The notes under the pieces: model-generated | Databases searched by the model: none | What the model saw: only the letters and a program-made list of their open reading frames with translations | Told to the model about the DNA's origin: nothing | NCBI RefSeq assembly: GCF_050296195.1 | Contig: NZ_JBNKRB010000002.1 | From: Gynuella sp050296195 | GTDB lineage: Bacteria > Pseudomonadota > Gammaproteobacteria > Pseudomonadales > Natronospirillaceae | Strand: one strand, 5' to 3' | DNA: 64,000 nucleotides | Translations under genes and position numbers: made by a program | Part shown: in pieces, positions 32,192-41,524 of the stretch | Layout of the letters: each line of letters opens with the position of its first letter | Numbering within the stretch: position 1 is the stretch's first letter

Positions 32192-35100
32192 GTGCGCCAA
32201 TTTTTCGGCTTTTGTGTGCTGTTATGCCTGACCATATACACACCTGCCGCAGTTACGGATATTGCGTTCAGCCAGGACTCCGATAACAGCAGTGCCACCG
32301 AAGTTCTGGAGCTTCATACGCCCAGAACCTGGAGCAATGTTGCACTGACCAGCGAAGGCGTCGCCGTCGATGTTCAAGTGGAACTCATGAACACATTCCC
32401 AGGAACCGTTGAGACGGGAATATCCGGTGACGATCTGGTGGTTTATCTCAATCGCAATCTCACAAATTGCGTTGTCTGTCAGGATAACTACGAAGCCCAA
32501 ATCCGCTATAGCTTTGTGAACCACGACGACCAGACTCCGGTTACGTTATCCAGCGTGCTCACGATCAAAGACATTGATGGCTGGAGTGACGGCGACTATG
32601 AAACCGTATTTTCGCCGTTGGAACATATTGCCAGCGCCAGCATCAACCTCGGTCACGATCTCGAAATCGTACCGGATCTCAGTTCAAAAAATATGGTTTT
32701 AAAGGGGCTTGGCGCTCATGATGTTACAGACCCTCAGGCAGCTGCTTCCATCGCTTTTTCGGAAACCTCCTCCTTTACTGTTTATTACACCCGTGCTCAC
32801 AGTACAGATGCCAATGTCAGCAGCGCATTTTACATGGATGGTAATCTGACACCCGGTTTCTATACCCTTGAAGTGCCCTTCACCCATAAACCTTCTGCTC
32901 TGGGGTCAGTCGATATTGCTACCTACAACAGCAGCAGCGTACCCGTTTCCGGAACATCGGCTAGCGCCAAAGCAGACATTGCTGTTTATGTTGATGGAGT
33001 AGAAAGCTGCACCACCACCAGTAACAGTGAAGGCCACTGGAGCTGTGACCTATTGGGACTCAGCGATGGACAACACACCATTACGGTCTACGCAATCGCA
33101 CCTGCACCTGTTGCACCTGGCTTTATTTATGAATACAGCGACTTCACCATTACCGCCGGTGACCAGGATGGCGATGGAACTCTGGACGGTAACGATGCGT
33201 TCCCAACCGACCCAACGGAAGATACCGATACTGACCACGATGGCATCGGCAATAATGCTGACAAAGACGACGATGGTGATGGTTACAGCGACAGCGACGA
33301 AACTGCTGCCGGCACCGATCCGTTGGATGCTTCAAGCGTACCAGCCGATCAGGACAATGACGGCGTGTCTGATGCCACTGATGATGACATTGACGGCGAC
33401 GGCACTCTGAATGGCAACGACGCTTTTCCAACCGATCCAGCGGAAGATACCGATACCGACCACGATGGTATCGGCAACAATGCCGACAATGACGACGATA
33501 ACGATGGCTACACCGACAGCGACGAAAACGCTGCCGGTACCGATCCACTGGATGCTTCAAGCGTACCGGCCGATCAGGACAATGACGGCGTGTCTGATGC
33601 CACTGATGATGACATTGACGGCGACGGCACTCTGAATGGCAACGACGCTTTTCCATCCGATCCAGCAGAAGATACCGATACTGACCACGATGGCATCGGC
33701 AACAATACCGATAATGACGACGACGGTGATGGCTACAGCGACAGCGACGAAACTGCCGCCGGCACCGACCCATTGGACGATTCAAGCGTACCGGCCGATC
33801 AAGACAATGACGGTATTTCTGACACCACCGATAATGACATCGATGGCGACGGCACCCTGAATGGCAACGATGCGTTTCCAACCGATCCAGCGGAAGATAC
33901 CGATACCGACCACGATGGCATCGGCAACAATGCCGACGACGACGACGATAACGATGGCTACACCGACAGCGACGAAAATGCTGCCGGCACCGATCCACTG
34001 GATGCTTCAAGCGTACCGGCCGACCAGGATAACGATGGCGTTTCCGACGCCACCGACGATGACATTGACGGCGACGGCACCCTGAATGACGACGATGCCT
34101 TCCCAACCGACCCAGCGGAAGATACCGATACTGACCACGATGGTATCGGCAACCATGCCGACTCTGACGACGACAATGATGGCGTCCCTGACAACCTGGA
34201 ATCCTCCATTGAAGACACCGATGGTGATGGCCTGGTGAATAGCCTGGATCCGGATTCAGACAATGACCGCATACCGGATCGACTTGAAAGTGGCTTTACC
34301 AGCACGGATAGCGACGGTGATGGCATTAACGACTCTTTGGATGTGGATATCACCGCTGGCGTGGATGCCGACAATGATGGCATCGACGATAACGTTGCCC
34401 TGAGAGACAGCGATGGTGACGGCGTTGCTGACCTGTTTGATCTGGACTCCGACAACGACGGCAGACCAGACTCACGTGAATCAGGGCTGGGTATCAGCGA
34501 TGTTGATCATGATCAGATTCCAGACCAGGCTGATCCAGACTTTGTGGCCGGCGGTATTGATGCTGACAATGATGGCATTGAAGACAGCACATTGCTGACA
34601 GATACCGATCATGACGGTATTCCCGATTACCTGGATACTGACAGTGACAACGACGGTATTGCCGACAGCGCTGAAAACGGAGCGTCTGGTCTCGATAACG
34701 ACGGTGACGGTATCGACGACGCTTTTGATATAGATTTTGTCCATGGCATTGACAGCAACATTACCGACAGCAACGGCGATGGTGTCGCAGATACCATGAT
34801 TGCCATTGACTCTGATGCTAACAATACACTGGATACCCTGATCACCGACCTGGATACCGATAACGATGGCTTCCCCGATTACCAGGATCTGGACAGTGAC
34901 AATGATGGAATTCCTGATGCCACCGAAGCCAACACCGATCAGGACCATGACGGCCTGGGCGATAATGACATTCTGGAAACCGATCCAGTCGATACAGACC
35001 AAGACGGCGTTCCGGACTTTCAGGACACAGACAGTGATGGCGATGGCATAACGGATATTAATGAGTCTGGTAACGGCGAACTTGACCAAAACGGCGATGG

Positions 35101-35530
35101 TCAGGTCGACAACACCACTGATTCTGATGGTGATGGTATTGCTGATGATGTTGATTTTAATGATGGCGCCTGGGGTACTGACAATGATACTGATGGTGAT
35201 GGCATCGGCAACGACCAGGATCCTGACGATGATAATGACGGCCTGCCAGACGCCGATGAAGCTCCCGGAGATGCAGACGGCGACGGACTGGATAACTCCC
35301 AGGATCCCGACAGCGACAACGATGGCATTATTGACGGCGAAGACGACACACCTACAGAGGCCAACCCGACACCTGGTGCACCGGGAACCGGAAGCCCTGA
35401 TAACGGTGACAACAGTGGCAGTGGCAGTGGCAGTGGCAGTGTGAATGTCTCCGTATCCAATGGCGGTTCAATGCCGATCTGGGCATTACTGATGTTGCCA
35501 CTACTCGCGTGCCTGCGATCCAAAAAATAA
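32192..35530 (+). CDS. Large secreted thrombospondin type 3 repeat protein with GlyGly-CTERM-like tail
   Basis: A 1112-residue protein starts at GTG 32192 (GGAG 7 nt upstream) with a signal peptide (MRQFFGFCVLLCLTIYTPA). Residues about 20-320 form an N-terminal DUF11-like/beta region, ending in a small module with a Cys pair (ESCTTTSNSEGHWSCDLLGL). From about 325 to 1060 it is nearly all D-x-D-x-D-G-type thrombospondin type 3 calcium repeats, the first part in a 75-residue tandem unit. A Ser-Gly linker and the C-terminus SNGGSMPIWALLMLPLLACL-RSKK fit a GlyGly-CTERM signal, which is normally cut by rhombosortase before type II secretion. It is likely to be an extremely acidic, calcium-stiffened surface or released protein, perhaps adhesive. 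Exact role unknown. Confidence 0.85.
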   Translation: MRQFFGFCVLLCLTIYTPAAVTDIAFSQDSDNSSATEVLELHTPRTWSNVALTSEGVAVDVQVELMNTFPGTVETGISGDDLVVYLNRNLTNCVVCQDNYEAQIRYSFVNHDDQTPVTLSSVLTIKDIDGWSDGDYETVFSPLEHIASASINLGHDLEIVPDLSSKNMVLKGLGAHDVTDPQAAASIAFSETSSFTVYYTRAHSTDANVSSAFYMDGNLTPGFYTLEVPFTHKPSALGSVDIATYNSSSVPVSGTSASAKADIAVYVDGVESCTTTSNSEGHWSCDLLGLSDGQHTITVYAIAPAPVAPGFIYEYSDFTITAGDQDGDGTLDGNDAFPTDPTEDTDTDHDGIGNNADKDDDGDGYSDSDETAAGTDPLDASSVPADQDNDGVSDATDDDIDGDGTLNGNDAFPTDPAEDTDTDHDGIGNNADNDDDNDGYTDSDENAAGTDPLDASSVPADQDNDGVSDATDDDIDGDGTLNGNDAFPSDPAEDTDTDHDGIGNNTDNDDDGDGYSDSDETAAGTDPLDDSSVPADQDNDGISDTTDNDIDGDGTLNGNDAFPTDPAEDTDTDHDGIGNNADDDDDNDGYTDSDENAAGTDPLDASSVPADQDNDGVSDATDDDIDGDGTLNDDDAFPTDPAEDTDTDHDGIGNHADSDDDNDGVPDNLESSIEDTDGDGLVNSLDPDSDNDRIPDRLESGFTSTDSDGDGINDSLDVDITAGVDADNDGIDDNVALRDSDGDGVADLFDLDSDNDGRPDSRESGLGISDVDHDQIPDQADPDFVAGGIDADNDGIEDSTLLTDTDHDGIPDYLDTDSDNDGIADSAENGASGLDNDGDGIDDAFDIDFVHGIDSNITDSNGDGVADTMIAIDSDANNTLDTLITDLDTDNDGFPDYQDLDSDNDGIPDATEANTDQDHDGLGDNDILETDPVDTDQDGVPDFQDTDSDGDGITDINESGNGELDQNGDGQVDNTTDSDGDGIADDVDFNDGAWGTDNDTDGDGIGNDQDPDDDNDGLPDADEAPGDADGDGLDNSQDPDSDNDGIIDGEDDTPTEANPTPGAPGTGSPDNGDNSGSGSGSGSVNVSVSNGGSMPIWALLMLPLLACLRSKK
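33167..34190 (+). repeat. 225-bp in-frame tandem repeat
   Basis: Four full 225-bp (75-codon) units begin at 33167, 33392, 33617 and 33842, and a fifth starts at 34067 and diverges after about 40 codons. Each unit begins DGDGTL, contains NDAFP(T/S)DPAEDTDTDHDGIGN, then AAGTDPLD-SSVPADQDN. Copies are nearly identical at DNA level, so the array is recent or is being homogenised; copy number is likely to vary between strains. Confidence 0.9.
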
Positions 35531-35540
35531 TTATCTTAAT

Positions 35541-35564
35541 AAGCCCGGCTTCGGCTGGGCTTTT
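35541..35564 (+). terminator. Rho-independent terminator after the TT3 gene
   Basis: AAGCCCGGC (35541-35549) pairs with GCTGGGCTT (35554-35562) around a stable TTCG tetraloop and is followed by TTTTGTTTGT. This is a textbook terminator 10 bp after the stop; the ompA-like gene starts only 20 bp later and may be read by leak-through or its own promoter. Confidence 0.85.
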
Positions 35565-35584
35565 GTTTGTCAGGAATACATTGA

Positions 35585-37003
35585 ATGCTCAAAAACACAA
35601 CTCTGCTTTGCTGTGTCACTCTTTTATCTGGCTATGGGTTAGCTGCCGGGACAGAAAAGCCCACCGGGCTATACTTTGGAGGATCACTCGGCTGGTCCCA
35701 TCTGGAGCCACAGCCTGATGATAATGCTCCCTATAACGTCTCCGACAAGAACGGTTTTACCTTCCGCCTTCATGGCGGTTATCTGTTAACCCCAAAACTA
35801 TCTGGTGAACTGTCGTTTGCATCACTGGGAACAACAGGTATTGCAAAAGACAGTGATCCGGACAAAACCATTACAGATATCAATTATTACGCCACCAGCG
35901 CAGCGGTCCTCTACCGTCTTTGGGACTATGACCATCCTTACAACCTGTTTGCCAAAGGCGAATTATCTACCTTCTCAACTGACAGTAGCGGAGAAGATAT
36001 CCCGATCAATAACGACAACACCATACTGCTCGGGTTTGGATTTGGTGCTTCTTATCGTCTCAACCAGCAATTCAATCTACGAGCGGATTTTGACAGCTAC
36101 TCCGCCGATGCAAAGTCACTGACATTGGGCATTGAATGGCAGCCTGCAAAACGGGAAATGCCTGCCGACGCTGACCACGATGGAGTCATTGATGAACTCG
36201 ATCACTGTCCTGACAGCAAACCAGGTGCGACCGTAGACAGCATGGGCTGCGAAGTTGCCAAAGACAGCGATGGTGATGGCGTATCAGATGCCATTGACCA
36301 GTGTCCTGCCACACCAACAGATCTTAAGGTCGACAGCACAGGCTGCGCGCTTGACAGCGACCAGGATGGTTACCCCGATTACCAGGACCAATGCCCCCAT
36401 TCCACAGTGGGTGTGAAGGTTAACGACAAAGGTTGTGAAGCAGACAAAGACAGCGATGCCGATCGCGTGGCAGATTCTATGGATTTTTGTCCTGACACCC
36501 CTGCCGGCCTGGCGGTCAACCTGAATGGCTGTGAATTGGATGATGACATTGATGGTGTCGTCAATCGCCTGGATCAATGTCCAGATACGCCAGTGGAACA
36601 AAGCGTTAACGAAATCGGTTGTCCTCTGACTTATGAACAAACCGTTCAACAGAAAATTGCGATTATTGAACCGTCAAATATCCAGTTCGCTACTGACTCA
36701 GCGGAACTGACAGAAGATGCCCGCCGGGAATTACTGGTACTGGTTTCCATCATGAACAGTTATGACAATATCAGCATCGATATCAATGCTTACACTGATA
36801 ATGTCGGACGCGAAAAATACAATCTGTCTCTGAGTCAGAAACGCGCAGACGGCGTCAAAGCCTACCTGGTTGAACAGGGTATCGCAGCGGAACGTCTGAC
36901 CGCGGAAGGTTATGGTGAGGCGAGCCCTGTGGCTGATAACGCAACGGCTGAAGGACGATCACTGAACCGACGGGTCGAGTTTATAGTAAAAGGCATTAAT
37001 TAA
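35585..37003 (+). CDS. OmpA-family outer-membrane protein with TT3 repeats
   Basis: This 472-residue protein has signal peptide MLKNTTLLCCVTLLSGYGLAA. Residues about 25-190 are an eight-stranded OmpA-type beta-barrel (LYFGGSLGWSHLEP, FRLHGGYLLTPKLSGELSF, LRADFDSYS, LTLGIEWQPA). A linker with about five thrombospondin type 3 calcium repeats each closed by Cys (DHDGVIDELDHCPDSKPGA, DGVSDAIDQCPATP) leads to the OmpA C-terminal peptidoglycan-binding domain (IQFATDSAELTEDARREL, then INAYTDNVGREKYNLSLSQKR and AEGRSLNRRVEF). It would tie the outer membrane to peptidoglycan (OprF-like). It sits 55 bp after the large TT3 protein; the shared repeat type suggests the two act together. Confidence 0.92.
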   Translation: MLKNTTLLCCVTLLSGYGLAAGTEKPTGLYFGGSLGWSHLEPQPDDNAPYNVSDKNGFTFRLHGGYLLTPKLSGELSFASLGTTGIAKDSDPDKTITDINYYATSAAVLYRLWDYDHPYNLFAKGELSTFSTDSSGEDIPINNDNTILLGFGFGASYRLNQQFNLRADFDSYSADAKSLTLGIEWQPAKREMPADADHDGVIDELDHCPDSKPGATVDSMGCEVAKDSDGDGVSDAIDQCPATPTDLKVDSTGCALDSDQDGYPDYQDQCPHSTVGVKVNDKGCEADKDSDADRVADSMDFCPDTPAGLAVNLNGCELDDDIDGVVNRLDQCPDTPVEQSVNEIGCPLTYEQTVQQKIAIIEPSNIQFATDSAELTEDARRELLVLVSIMNSYDNISIDINAYTDNVGREKYNLSLSQKRADGVKAYLVEQGIAAERLTAEGYGEASPVADNATAEGRSLNRRVEFIVKGIN

Positions 37004-37013
37004 TTAACCAACA

Positions 37014-37056
37014 GAACATCAGGGGCCAACGAAAAAGATAATGGTCCCTGATGTTC
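37014..37056. terminator. 15-bp hairpin between ompA-like and chemoreceptor genes
   Basis: GAACATCAGGGGCCA (37014-37028) pairs with TGGTCCCTGATGTTC (37042-37056) with one G-U pair and a 13-nt A-rich loop, between two convergent 3' ends. It probably ends or protects both transcripts. There is no long T run. Confidence 0.65.
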
Positions 37057-37113
37057 AAAAGCTTCCCTAGTCAGAGCATCAACATCAGGCAATGTCCGGA
37101 TTAAGATCTGATA

Positions 37114-38748
37114 TCAGGTTTTGAATTTTCTGATCTGTGCCAGCAAATCCTCAGAGATATTGGCAAGCTCTTCACTTGCAACCGCTATTTTTTCAGCACC
37201 ATTAGAAGATTCAACCGCCGAGTTGTTGATGGACATAATGGAACGCTCAATTTCATGACAGACTTGGCTCTGTTCCTCAGAAGCCGTCGCTATCTGCGTA
37301 TTCATATCACTCAATAAATTAATCGCTCTGGAGATTCCATCCAAAGTGGTACCTGCAAAAACAGCACTTTCTCCGGTTTTAGCCGCCCTTTGATTATTGG
37401 TTTCCATTGCCGAAGCGGCCATCCGGGTACCATTTTGAAGTTTTTCAATGGCATCTTTGACTTCAGAAGTCGAGTCCTGGGTTTTCTGAGCCAGGTCCCT
37501 GACCTCATCGGCAACCACTGCAAACCCACGCCCTTGATTTCCAGCTCGTGCAGCTTCTATCGCGGCATTCAATGCCAGTAGATTTGTCTGTTCGGCGATG
37601 CCCTGAATGACCGTAATGACAGAACCAATGTTGTCACTGAATTTATCAACCGCCAGAATTTGTTCCGTTACCCGATGAATCTCTTCAACCAATTCTTGTG
37701 TCGCCCGGGTTGCGGAGCGTACAGCTTCATTCCCCAGTTCAACCTGTTGTGACGTTTCAGATGTTTCGCGGTTTGCATTTTCAGCATTCGCAGCAATTTC
37801 TCTTGCGGTACTCAGCATCTCGGTCATGGCAGTCGTGACCTGTTGGATCTCATCACGTTGTTGCAAAACATTCGTTTTGGAGTGTTCACTGATATTGTTA
37901 AGTGCCACAGCGGAGGAAGAAAGCGTTTGTGCCGACTGGTTGATATTTTTCACCAGACTTCTGATTTTACCCAACATGGTTTCAAAACTATTGGCAATGG
38001 TCACCAGCTCATTTTTACCTTCAAGTCTCAGCTCAACCGACAGGTCTGAGTTTTCAGTAATCGTATTAATCGAATGACCAAGCTTATCCAGCGGTGACTT
38101 AATACTCAGGTACGTTATCACTCCAACCGCGCTGACAACAAAGAGAGTCACCAGGGCAATCAGAATAAATATCGACCGGCTGGCAAAGTAACTTTCATTG
38201 ATCGCATCTTTTTCAGTTTGTGCCACAGAAATCTGCAAATCAATCAATTGATTAATGATATTACTGATAGGATCAATGCTGCGATATAACGGACCATCGT
38301 AGGCTCCCAGCTTAGCGGTCACATCCCCACGCATACCAGTACTTCGCAAAGCATTTTCAACCTCATCCAATGAGCGATTGGCAATCACAAACAGGTTTTC
38401 AGCCTGCTTGACCAGACGTACTTCCTCCTGAGTCAGCGACGTTGCTAAATATTGTTGCCATACCTGTGTAATTTCCTTTCGGGCTAACTGAATAGCCACC
38501 AAGGCATTACCTCCGGAAATAGAACCACTGTTAGCCTTATTGATACTGTCTATGACAGAAACAGCGTAGTCGTCGGCAATGACTTTTAACTGTTCCAACG
38601 GAACAATACGATCACGGTATATTCGATCAACCCCACGACTGGCTTCTTCTAACTGTCCCATTGCCACAAAAACAATAAGAGCAATTCCAATCACGGGAAA
38701 AACAGACATCGTAATCAGTTTTTGGCGAATGGATATCCTATCTAACAT
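37114..38748 (-). CDS. Methyl-accepting chemotaxis protein
   Basis: This 544-residue receptor has TM1 in LITMSVFPVIGIALIVFVAM, a periplasmic four-helix-bundle-like domain (about 35-190), TM2 in SIFILIALVTLFVVSAVGVI, a HAMP domain (SPLDKLGHSINTITEN) and a long cytoplasmic coiled coil with the conserved hairpin tip EQTNLLALNAAIEAARAGNQ. It signals through CheA/CheW to the flagella or pili. No C-terminal CheR-docking pentapeptide is present (it ends AQIRKFKT). It stands alone; the ligand is unknown. Confidence 0.92.
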   Translation of the reverse strand: MLDRISIRQKLITMSVFPVIGIALIVFVAMGQLEEASRGVDRIYRDRIVPLEQLKVIADDYAVSVIDSINKANSGSISGGNALVAIQLARKEITQVWQQYLATSLTQEEVRLVKQAENLFVIANRSLDEVENALRSTGMRGDVTAKLGAYDGPLYRSIDPISNIINQLIDLQISVAQTEKDAINESYFASRSIFILIALVTLFVVSAVGVITYLSIKSPLDKLGHSINTITENSDLSVELRLEGKNELVTIANSFETMLGKIRSLVKNINQSAQTLSSSAVALNNISEHSKTNVLQQRDEIQQVTTAMTEMLSTAREIAANAENANRETSETSQQVELGNEAVRSATRATQELVEEIHRVTEQILAVDKFSDNIGSVITVIQGIAEQTNLLALNAAIEAARAGNQGRGFAVVADEVRDLAQKTQDSTSEVKDAIEKLQNGTRMAASAMETNNQRAAKTGESAVFAGTTLDGISRAINLLSDMNTQIATASEEQSQVCHEIERSIMSINNSAVESSNGAEKIAVASEELANISEDLLAQIRKFKT

Positions 38749-39326
38749 ATTAAAATTCCCATGCTGTATATTTGTAGAGTGTGTTCGATTAATTGTGGTT
38801 ATAAGTTATGAGTGACAAGAAACACGAACATCTGTTTTTGTTAATCTGACCAAAGCCAAAATACAAATGAATGGAGATTATTTTCCCTATCGCACTCTGC
38901 GCAGGAAATACATTAAGGAGCAGTTCAATAATACCGACAGATCAGGATCTGACGGCACTCACAATAAACAGATAGATTATTCAGGCGGGCTGGCAATGAT
39001 GTGGCGACTCATAAATGACGCCAGTTATCACATTTAGCGCCAAAGTGTTTTCCATGCAGGTTTTATGATTGTTGTTTTCATCGAACAGCACAGGAATTTC
39101 AATAAACACATAGAAACCTTCCTGAATGATCAGTATTCCAATGACTCTCTGTCAGAACCTATAACTTTAACCCAATATACAATGTAAACCAGGGCCAAAG
39201 TTTTGTTCATTTAAAAAAAGAGACTTCGTTCACAGAGCTTCTTACAAAACAATGGGTAAAAACTCAACAGAAAGGATCACTTTTGCCGTTATTAAGAAAA
39301 TCCAAATATTACAAAATTCCGGGCCA
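38749..39326. other. Intergenic region between chemoreceptor and bufferin operon
   Basis: About 580 bp lie between the 5' end of the chemoreceptor and the 3' end of the DoxX gene. A 56-codon plus-strand frame (38867-39037, starting MNGDYFPYRTLRRKYIKEQF) has no ribosome site. It faintly recalls RR-x-G-x-DRR-type basic motifs and may be a decayed gene. Nothing else was recognised. Confidence 0.4.
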
Positions 39327-39854
39327 TCATCGCTCCATCTTGAACATACGGTCTAACGAAAAAGTACCGGGGCCCATCACCAGAATGACCGCCAATATTG
39401 CCACCCACCAGGCAGCGGGATTCCACCAGTGAGCCCATTCAGGAAATACCGCCAGCTGGATAAATCCGACCATAAACAATAGACCCAGAGCCGCTACCCG
39501 GCTGAATAACCCTATTATTAACATAACCGGCAAAAGGACCTCCATGATTCCCGCCGTTACCGCCAGCGCCTTGATTACTCCGATTAACCAACTTCCCTCA
39601 GCATAATCCAAAGTTTGCGGGTCACACAGTAAAAGAGCCCCCGGACGAATCGGGTCTGGGCAAAAAAACTCATATAGGAATAGATCATATTTGTCCGCAT
39701 TAAAATCAAACCAGCCATTCCATTTAGTCAGGCCGGATAATAAAAACACTCTTGCAACCAATAATCTCAACATCAGCAGCAAGACAGGAGTTAGCACCCG
39801 TTGAAGCTGACTTGAGACTGCTCGATAACCTGAACCTAATAGTTCCGTATTCAT
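39327..39854 (-). CDS. DoxX-family membrane protein of the bufferin operon
   Basis: This 175-residue protein has about four hydrophobic helices (LLLMLRLLVARVFLLSGLTKW, then LPVMLIIGLFSRVAALGLLFM and WWVAILAVILVMGPG) and the DoxX-type SGLTKWNGW segment. DoxX proteins often close bufferin operons (bufA-bufB-bufC-doxX), where they are thought to support maturation or redox chemistry in the membrane. It starts one base after the DUF2063 gene stop. Function in this setting is inferred from the operon. Confidence 0.85.
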   Translation of the reverse strand: MNTELLGSGYRAVSSQLQRVLTPVLLLMLRLLVARVFLLSGLTKWNGWFDFNADKYDLFLYEFFCPDPIRPGALLLCDPQTLDYAEGSWLIGVIKALAVTAGIMEVLLPVMLIIGLFSRVAALGLLFMVGFIQLAVFPEWAHWWNPAAWWVAILAVILVMGPGTFSLDRMFKMER

Positions 39855-39855
39855 A

Positions 39856-40626
39856 CTAATTCTCCATGTACATCAACAGCGCCTGTTCAATCGACAGTGA
39901 AAAAAATTCACTGACTTCAAATTCACTATCAACAGCCAAGGCTATTTCCGAAGCCCGATACAAATTTTTGCGGGTGTCCAGTTCATGCAAAAAAGACCAT
40001 TGAGCGGATGTAATTGGCTGCACCCGGACACAGCCATCCCGTTTCCAAAGCAATACATGCTGCAGTTGAGGTTGCCATGAAGGGATTGCAGGACATTCCG
40101 CCTGCTTAAACGCCTGCCAGTACGGCAATACATCATATTGCAGCGTCAGCAACCGCACCGATGGTGCCAACCCGATAAGCAATTCGCCCAGGTCCTGTTG
40201 CTGTTTGACCAGTTCAGCGATCTGCTCAGTCGTTACAGCACCACCATCAGCTTCGTTCAGACATACCAGCCAAGCCAGATCCAAACGCGCCAGGTCTGCC
40301 AAATATACTGAAGAAGGAAGCATCTCGGAGATGAAATCGGCAAAATGGTGACCATACTCCACCAGTGTTCCATGCTCTGGTGGCCATTGCTCGACATAAC
40401 GACGCGCAAGATTTTTAAATTCCATTTCACTGATCAATGTCTGAAGCACTGGAAAATTTGCCTTGAGAGCTCCGATACACGACTTATAAAAACCGTTTCG
40501 ATACAGCTGCATGACTGTTCGAGCATTTTTATGACTATCCTGTGCAACGAATGCCATCAATGGGTCAGCATATCCGCGACTTAGATAATCCGAAAAAGCT
40601 AGGAGGTAGCGATCTGTTTGCTGCAT
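39856..40626 (-). CDS. bufC: DUF2063 partner protein BufC
   Basis: This 256-residue protein with an N-terminal DUF2063 domain has the family elements TVMQLYRNGFYKSCIGALKANFPVL and ADLARLDLAWLVCLNEADGG. In MNIO systems this partner brings the precursor peptide to the DUF692 enzyme. The start at 40626 lies inside the end of bufB, a 28-nt overlap, so translation is likely coupled; its ribosome site is poor, which fits coupling. It is shorter and more divergent in the C-terminal half than typical members. Confidence 0.82.
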   Translation of the reverse strand: MQQTDRYLLAFSDYLSRGYADPLMAFVAQDSHKNARTVMQLYRNGFYKSCIGALKANFPVLQTLISEMEFKNLARRYVEQWPPEHGTLVEYGHHFADFISEMLPSSVYLADLARLDLAWLVCLNEADGGAVTTEQIAELVKQQQDLGELLIGLAPSVRLLTLQYDVLPYWQAFKQAECPAIPSWQPQLQHVLLWKRDGCVRVQPITSAQWSFLHELDTRKNLYRASEIALAVDSEFEVSEFFSLSIEQALLMYMEN

Positions 40627-41495
40627 GTGAAACCACTCTGGGTGAGTATCTGATCGAGCATGGTTTGCGCCTGATTACGCTCCTGCATCAAATCATCGTA
40701 TACGGGAATATTGTCATCCCTCTCCAGCAAGACCGGAACATAACCGAAACGTTGCAAAGCAAATTGAAGTAGTGACCAGACGGCTTCACTGACCGTATCA
40801 GCATGGCTGTCAATCAATAGTTCATTTTTTAGCCCTGGATCTTCGCTGTAGCCGGCAATATGTATTTCCTCAACGAATGCTGGATCGATCTGACGCAGAT
40901 AGTCTTCTGCTTTCTGACCACAGTTGTATTCACTGACATACAGGTTATTAACGTCAATCAATAAGCGACAACCAGTACGCCGGCAGACCTCCAACAGAAA
41001 ATCGGGCTCATCCATTTCCGTCATCAACGAAACATAGTGACTGGGATTTTCAATCGCAATGTGACGGCCAATGGCATTTTGGTAAGCATCCACACCATCG
41101 CACAAAGCCTGCAACGCGTCTCGGGTTTTCGGCAGAGGTAATAACTCGGCAAAGTAATGGTCCTGATAACCGGACCAGGCTGCATGTTCAGATACCAGCT
41201 GTGGATTGAACGTTTTCACCAGTTCGGCGACTTTGCTCAAATGCTCCGCGGAACTGCGCATGGGGCTGCCGAGCGATCCACCTACACCATGAAAACTGAG
41301 GGGAAACTGTTCAGCCACACGTTGCAGATACTGCCTTCTCGGCCCGCCTTTAACAAAATAGTTTTCAGTATGGACCTCAAACCACAAGCCCTCTGCCTGA
41401 CAGGCTAGCGCCTGTTCATAGTGCTCTGGCTTCAGGTTAATGCCAGCTCCCATAGTGACAGCAGCCGTTGCAGGAGAACATGGTGTTGAGGCCAT
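40599..41495 (-). CDS. bufB: DUF692 multinuclear iron-dependent oxidase (MNIO) BufB
   Basis: This 298-residue TIM-barrel iron enzyme modifies cysteines of the partner precursor. Candidate metal ligands follow the family order: H69 (PLSFHGVG), H104 (VSEHAAW), E149 (IAIENPSHYV), D181 and N184 (LLIDVNNLYVSEYN), H212 (EIHIAGYSED), D229 and H231 (IDSHADTV) and E258 (PVLLERDDN). It follows the bufA gene by 29 nt and overlaps bufC. With an exported four-Cys precursor next door, the predicted product is a bufferin with modified (oxazolone/thioamide- or thiooxazole-type) cysteines that binds copper. Confidence 0.92.
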   Translation of the reverse strand: MASTPCSPATAAVTMGAGINLKPEHYEQALACQAEGLWFEVHTENYFVKGGPRRQYLQRVAEQFPLSFHGVGGSLGSPMRSSAEHLSKVAELVKTFNPQLVSEHAAWSGYQDHYFAELLPLPKTRDALQALCDGVDAYQNAIGRHIAIENPSHYVSLMTEMDEPDFLLEVCRRTGCRLLIDVNNLYVSEYNCGQKAEDYLRQIDPAFVEEIHIAGYSEDPGLKNELLIDSHADTVSEAVWSLLQFALQRFGYVPVLLERDDNIPVYDDLMQERNQAQTMLDQILTQSGFTCSKQIATS

Positions 41496-41524
41496 AAAAA
41501 ATACCTTTTAGCAGTACTGTACAA

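Noticed and set aside
33150..34106. A 318-codon minus-strand open frame rich in Arg, His and Cys, plus repeated 74-codon plus-strand frames.
   Set aside because: They mirror the Asp-codon-rich tandem repeats of the TT3 gene (GAC/GAT read in other frames), have no ribosome sites and repeat with the same 225-bp period.
33167..34190. Regular repeats considered as a CRISPR array.
   Set aside because: Units are 225 bp long, directly adjacent, in frame and coding; there are no short repeats with unique spacers.
35414..35437. Four AGTGGC hexamer units considered as a phase-variable repeat.
   Set aside because: The unit is 6 bp, so changes keep the frame; it only sets the length of a Ser-Gly linker before the C-terminal signal.
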